Source: CAYJAD01 sp964372165 (lineage in GTDB: Bacteria > Desulfobacterota > Desulfovibrionia > Desulfovibrionales > Desulfovibrionaceae). Taken from it: a DNA stretch of 6,734 nucleotides. The notes under the pieces were generated by a model. It was not told the origin of the DNA, searched no databases, and saw only the letters and a list, made by a program, of their open reading frames with translations. The position numbers and the translations under genes were made by a program. Shown in pieces: positions 6,371 through 6,734 of the stretch (within the stretch, counting starts at the first letter, position 1; the number at the start of each line of letters is the position of its first letter). The DNA lies in the NCBI GenBank assembly GCA_964372165.1, contig CAYJPT010000125.1:1-6734 (forward strand). The letters run 5' to 3'.

Positions 6371-6413
6371 TATAAAAATTCTATTATTATAATAAACTAA
6401 ATCTTTCATTATT

Positions 6414-6488
6414 TTTTTGTTCCAAATAGGAACAAAAATATGCCCTTTTATGGAACAGATTTCATAGAAATGTTCCATTTTGGGAACA
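6414..6488. promoter_or_regulatory. enhancer (UAS) array of TGTTCC/GGAACA half-sites, transporter promoter
   Basis: Five half-sites are present: TGTTCC at 6418 and 6471, and GGAACA at 6429, 6452 and 6483. The promoter-proximal pair forms a perfect 25-base palindrome at 6414-6438 (arms TTTTTGTTCC and GGAACAAAAA, centre AAATA). The distal pair, 6471-6488, is TGTTCC-N6-GGAACA as in the other array. It spans about -70 to -144 from the predicted start. From 6429 outward the half-site order and spacing equal those at 4995-5054. Confidence 0.83.
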
Positions 6489-6734
6489 CAAATTAATTGT
6501 ATCAGCTTTCAAAAATGTACATTAAATAAAGTAGTGCATTCAGATCTTTCAACATGTCATATTAAATTTAGATTATAGAAGCTTTAATATTAAATAGATA
6601 CTTTACTACAAAATGATAGTCACAGCATATTGCTGATGTTTACCCATAGAGAATCTTTAAACAAATGAATTCACCTTTACAAAAAAATTACACATCATAG
6701 GGAGTAATTATTTTTTGCATAACAACCTTTCCCC
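6489..6734. other. AT-rich end of window, no gene supported
   Basis: No ORF with a ribosome site on either strand. Short palindromes occur (TTTAATATTAAA at 6583-6594; CAGCA-TAT-TGCTG at 6623-6635), but neither is followed by a T-run that would make it a terminator and neither matches the half-site motif. The stretch may be the control or trailing region of a gene beyond the window edge. Confidence 0.4.

Noticed and set aside
6260..6478. Minus-strand ORF of 72 codons overlapping the transporter start
   Set aside because: It covers the promoter and enhancer array and the transporter N-terminus in another frame; no ribosome site.

Overview
The window is AT-rich bacterial DNA in which every gene I can support lies on the minus strand. 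Protein style suggests a low-GC member of Desulfovibrionales/Desulfovibrionaceae or a related anaerobe: an NtrC-type regulator, a Cache/HAMP histidine kinase with a GIAHEINNPLGG H-box, a PhnD-like binding protein and a YeiH-type exporter. That placement is an inference from protein character; there is no rRNA or other marker gene here.

Layout in the direction of transcription (high to low coordinates). (1) 6489-6734 is AT-rich and has no convincing gene. (2) 5229-6317 encodes a YeiH-family inner-membrane transporter (putative sulfate/sulfite exporter). It is preceded by a sigma-54 -24/-12 promoter (6355-6370) and a cluster of TGTTCC/GGAACA half-sites (6414-6488), and is followed by a hairpin terminator (5176-5201). 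(3) 4978-5054 is a second TGTTCC/GGAACA cluster and 4917-4932 a second sigma-54 promoter. They drive two tandem, identical genes for a 33-residue membrane microprotein (4765-4866 and 4597-4698), closed by a strong hairpin terminator (4524-4564). (4) 88-4470 looks like an operon: a UspA-like protein, a secreted PhnD-like binding protein, a membrane histidine kinase and a sigma-54-activating response regulator. The last three genes are separated by only 10 and 13 bases. Bases 1-87, downstream of the regulator, show no clear gene or terminator.

The most interesting signal is regulatory. The two half-site clusters share the orientation order and exact spacing of four half-sites (start-to-start 23, 19 and 12 bases), although the spacers between them are unrelated in sequence. 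Each cluster sits about 75-150 bases upstream of the predicted start from a GG-N10-GC sigma-54 promoter. This is the layout of enhancer sites for a bacterial enhancer-binding protein, and one (GAFTGA-positive, Fis-type HTH) is encoded in the same window.

Working model (inference): the PhnD-like protein and Cache kinase detect a periplasmic ligand, plausibly a sulfur oxyanion by analogy with the PhnD-like sensor domain of the tetrathionate kinase TtrS. The regulator then binds the paired arrays and switches on the YeiH exporter together with the duplicated microprotein, which could be an accessory or modulator of the exporter or of the envelope.
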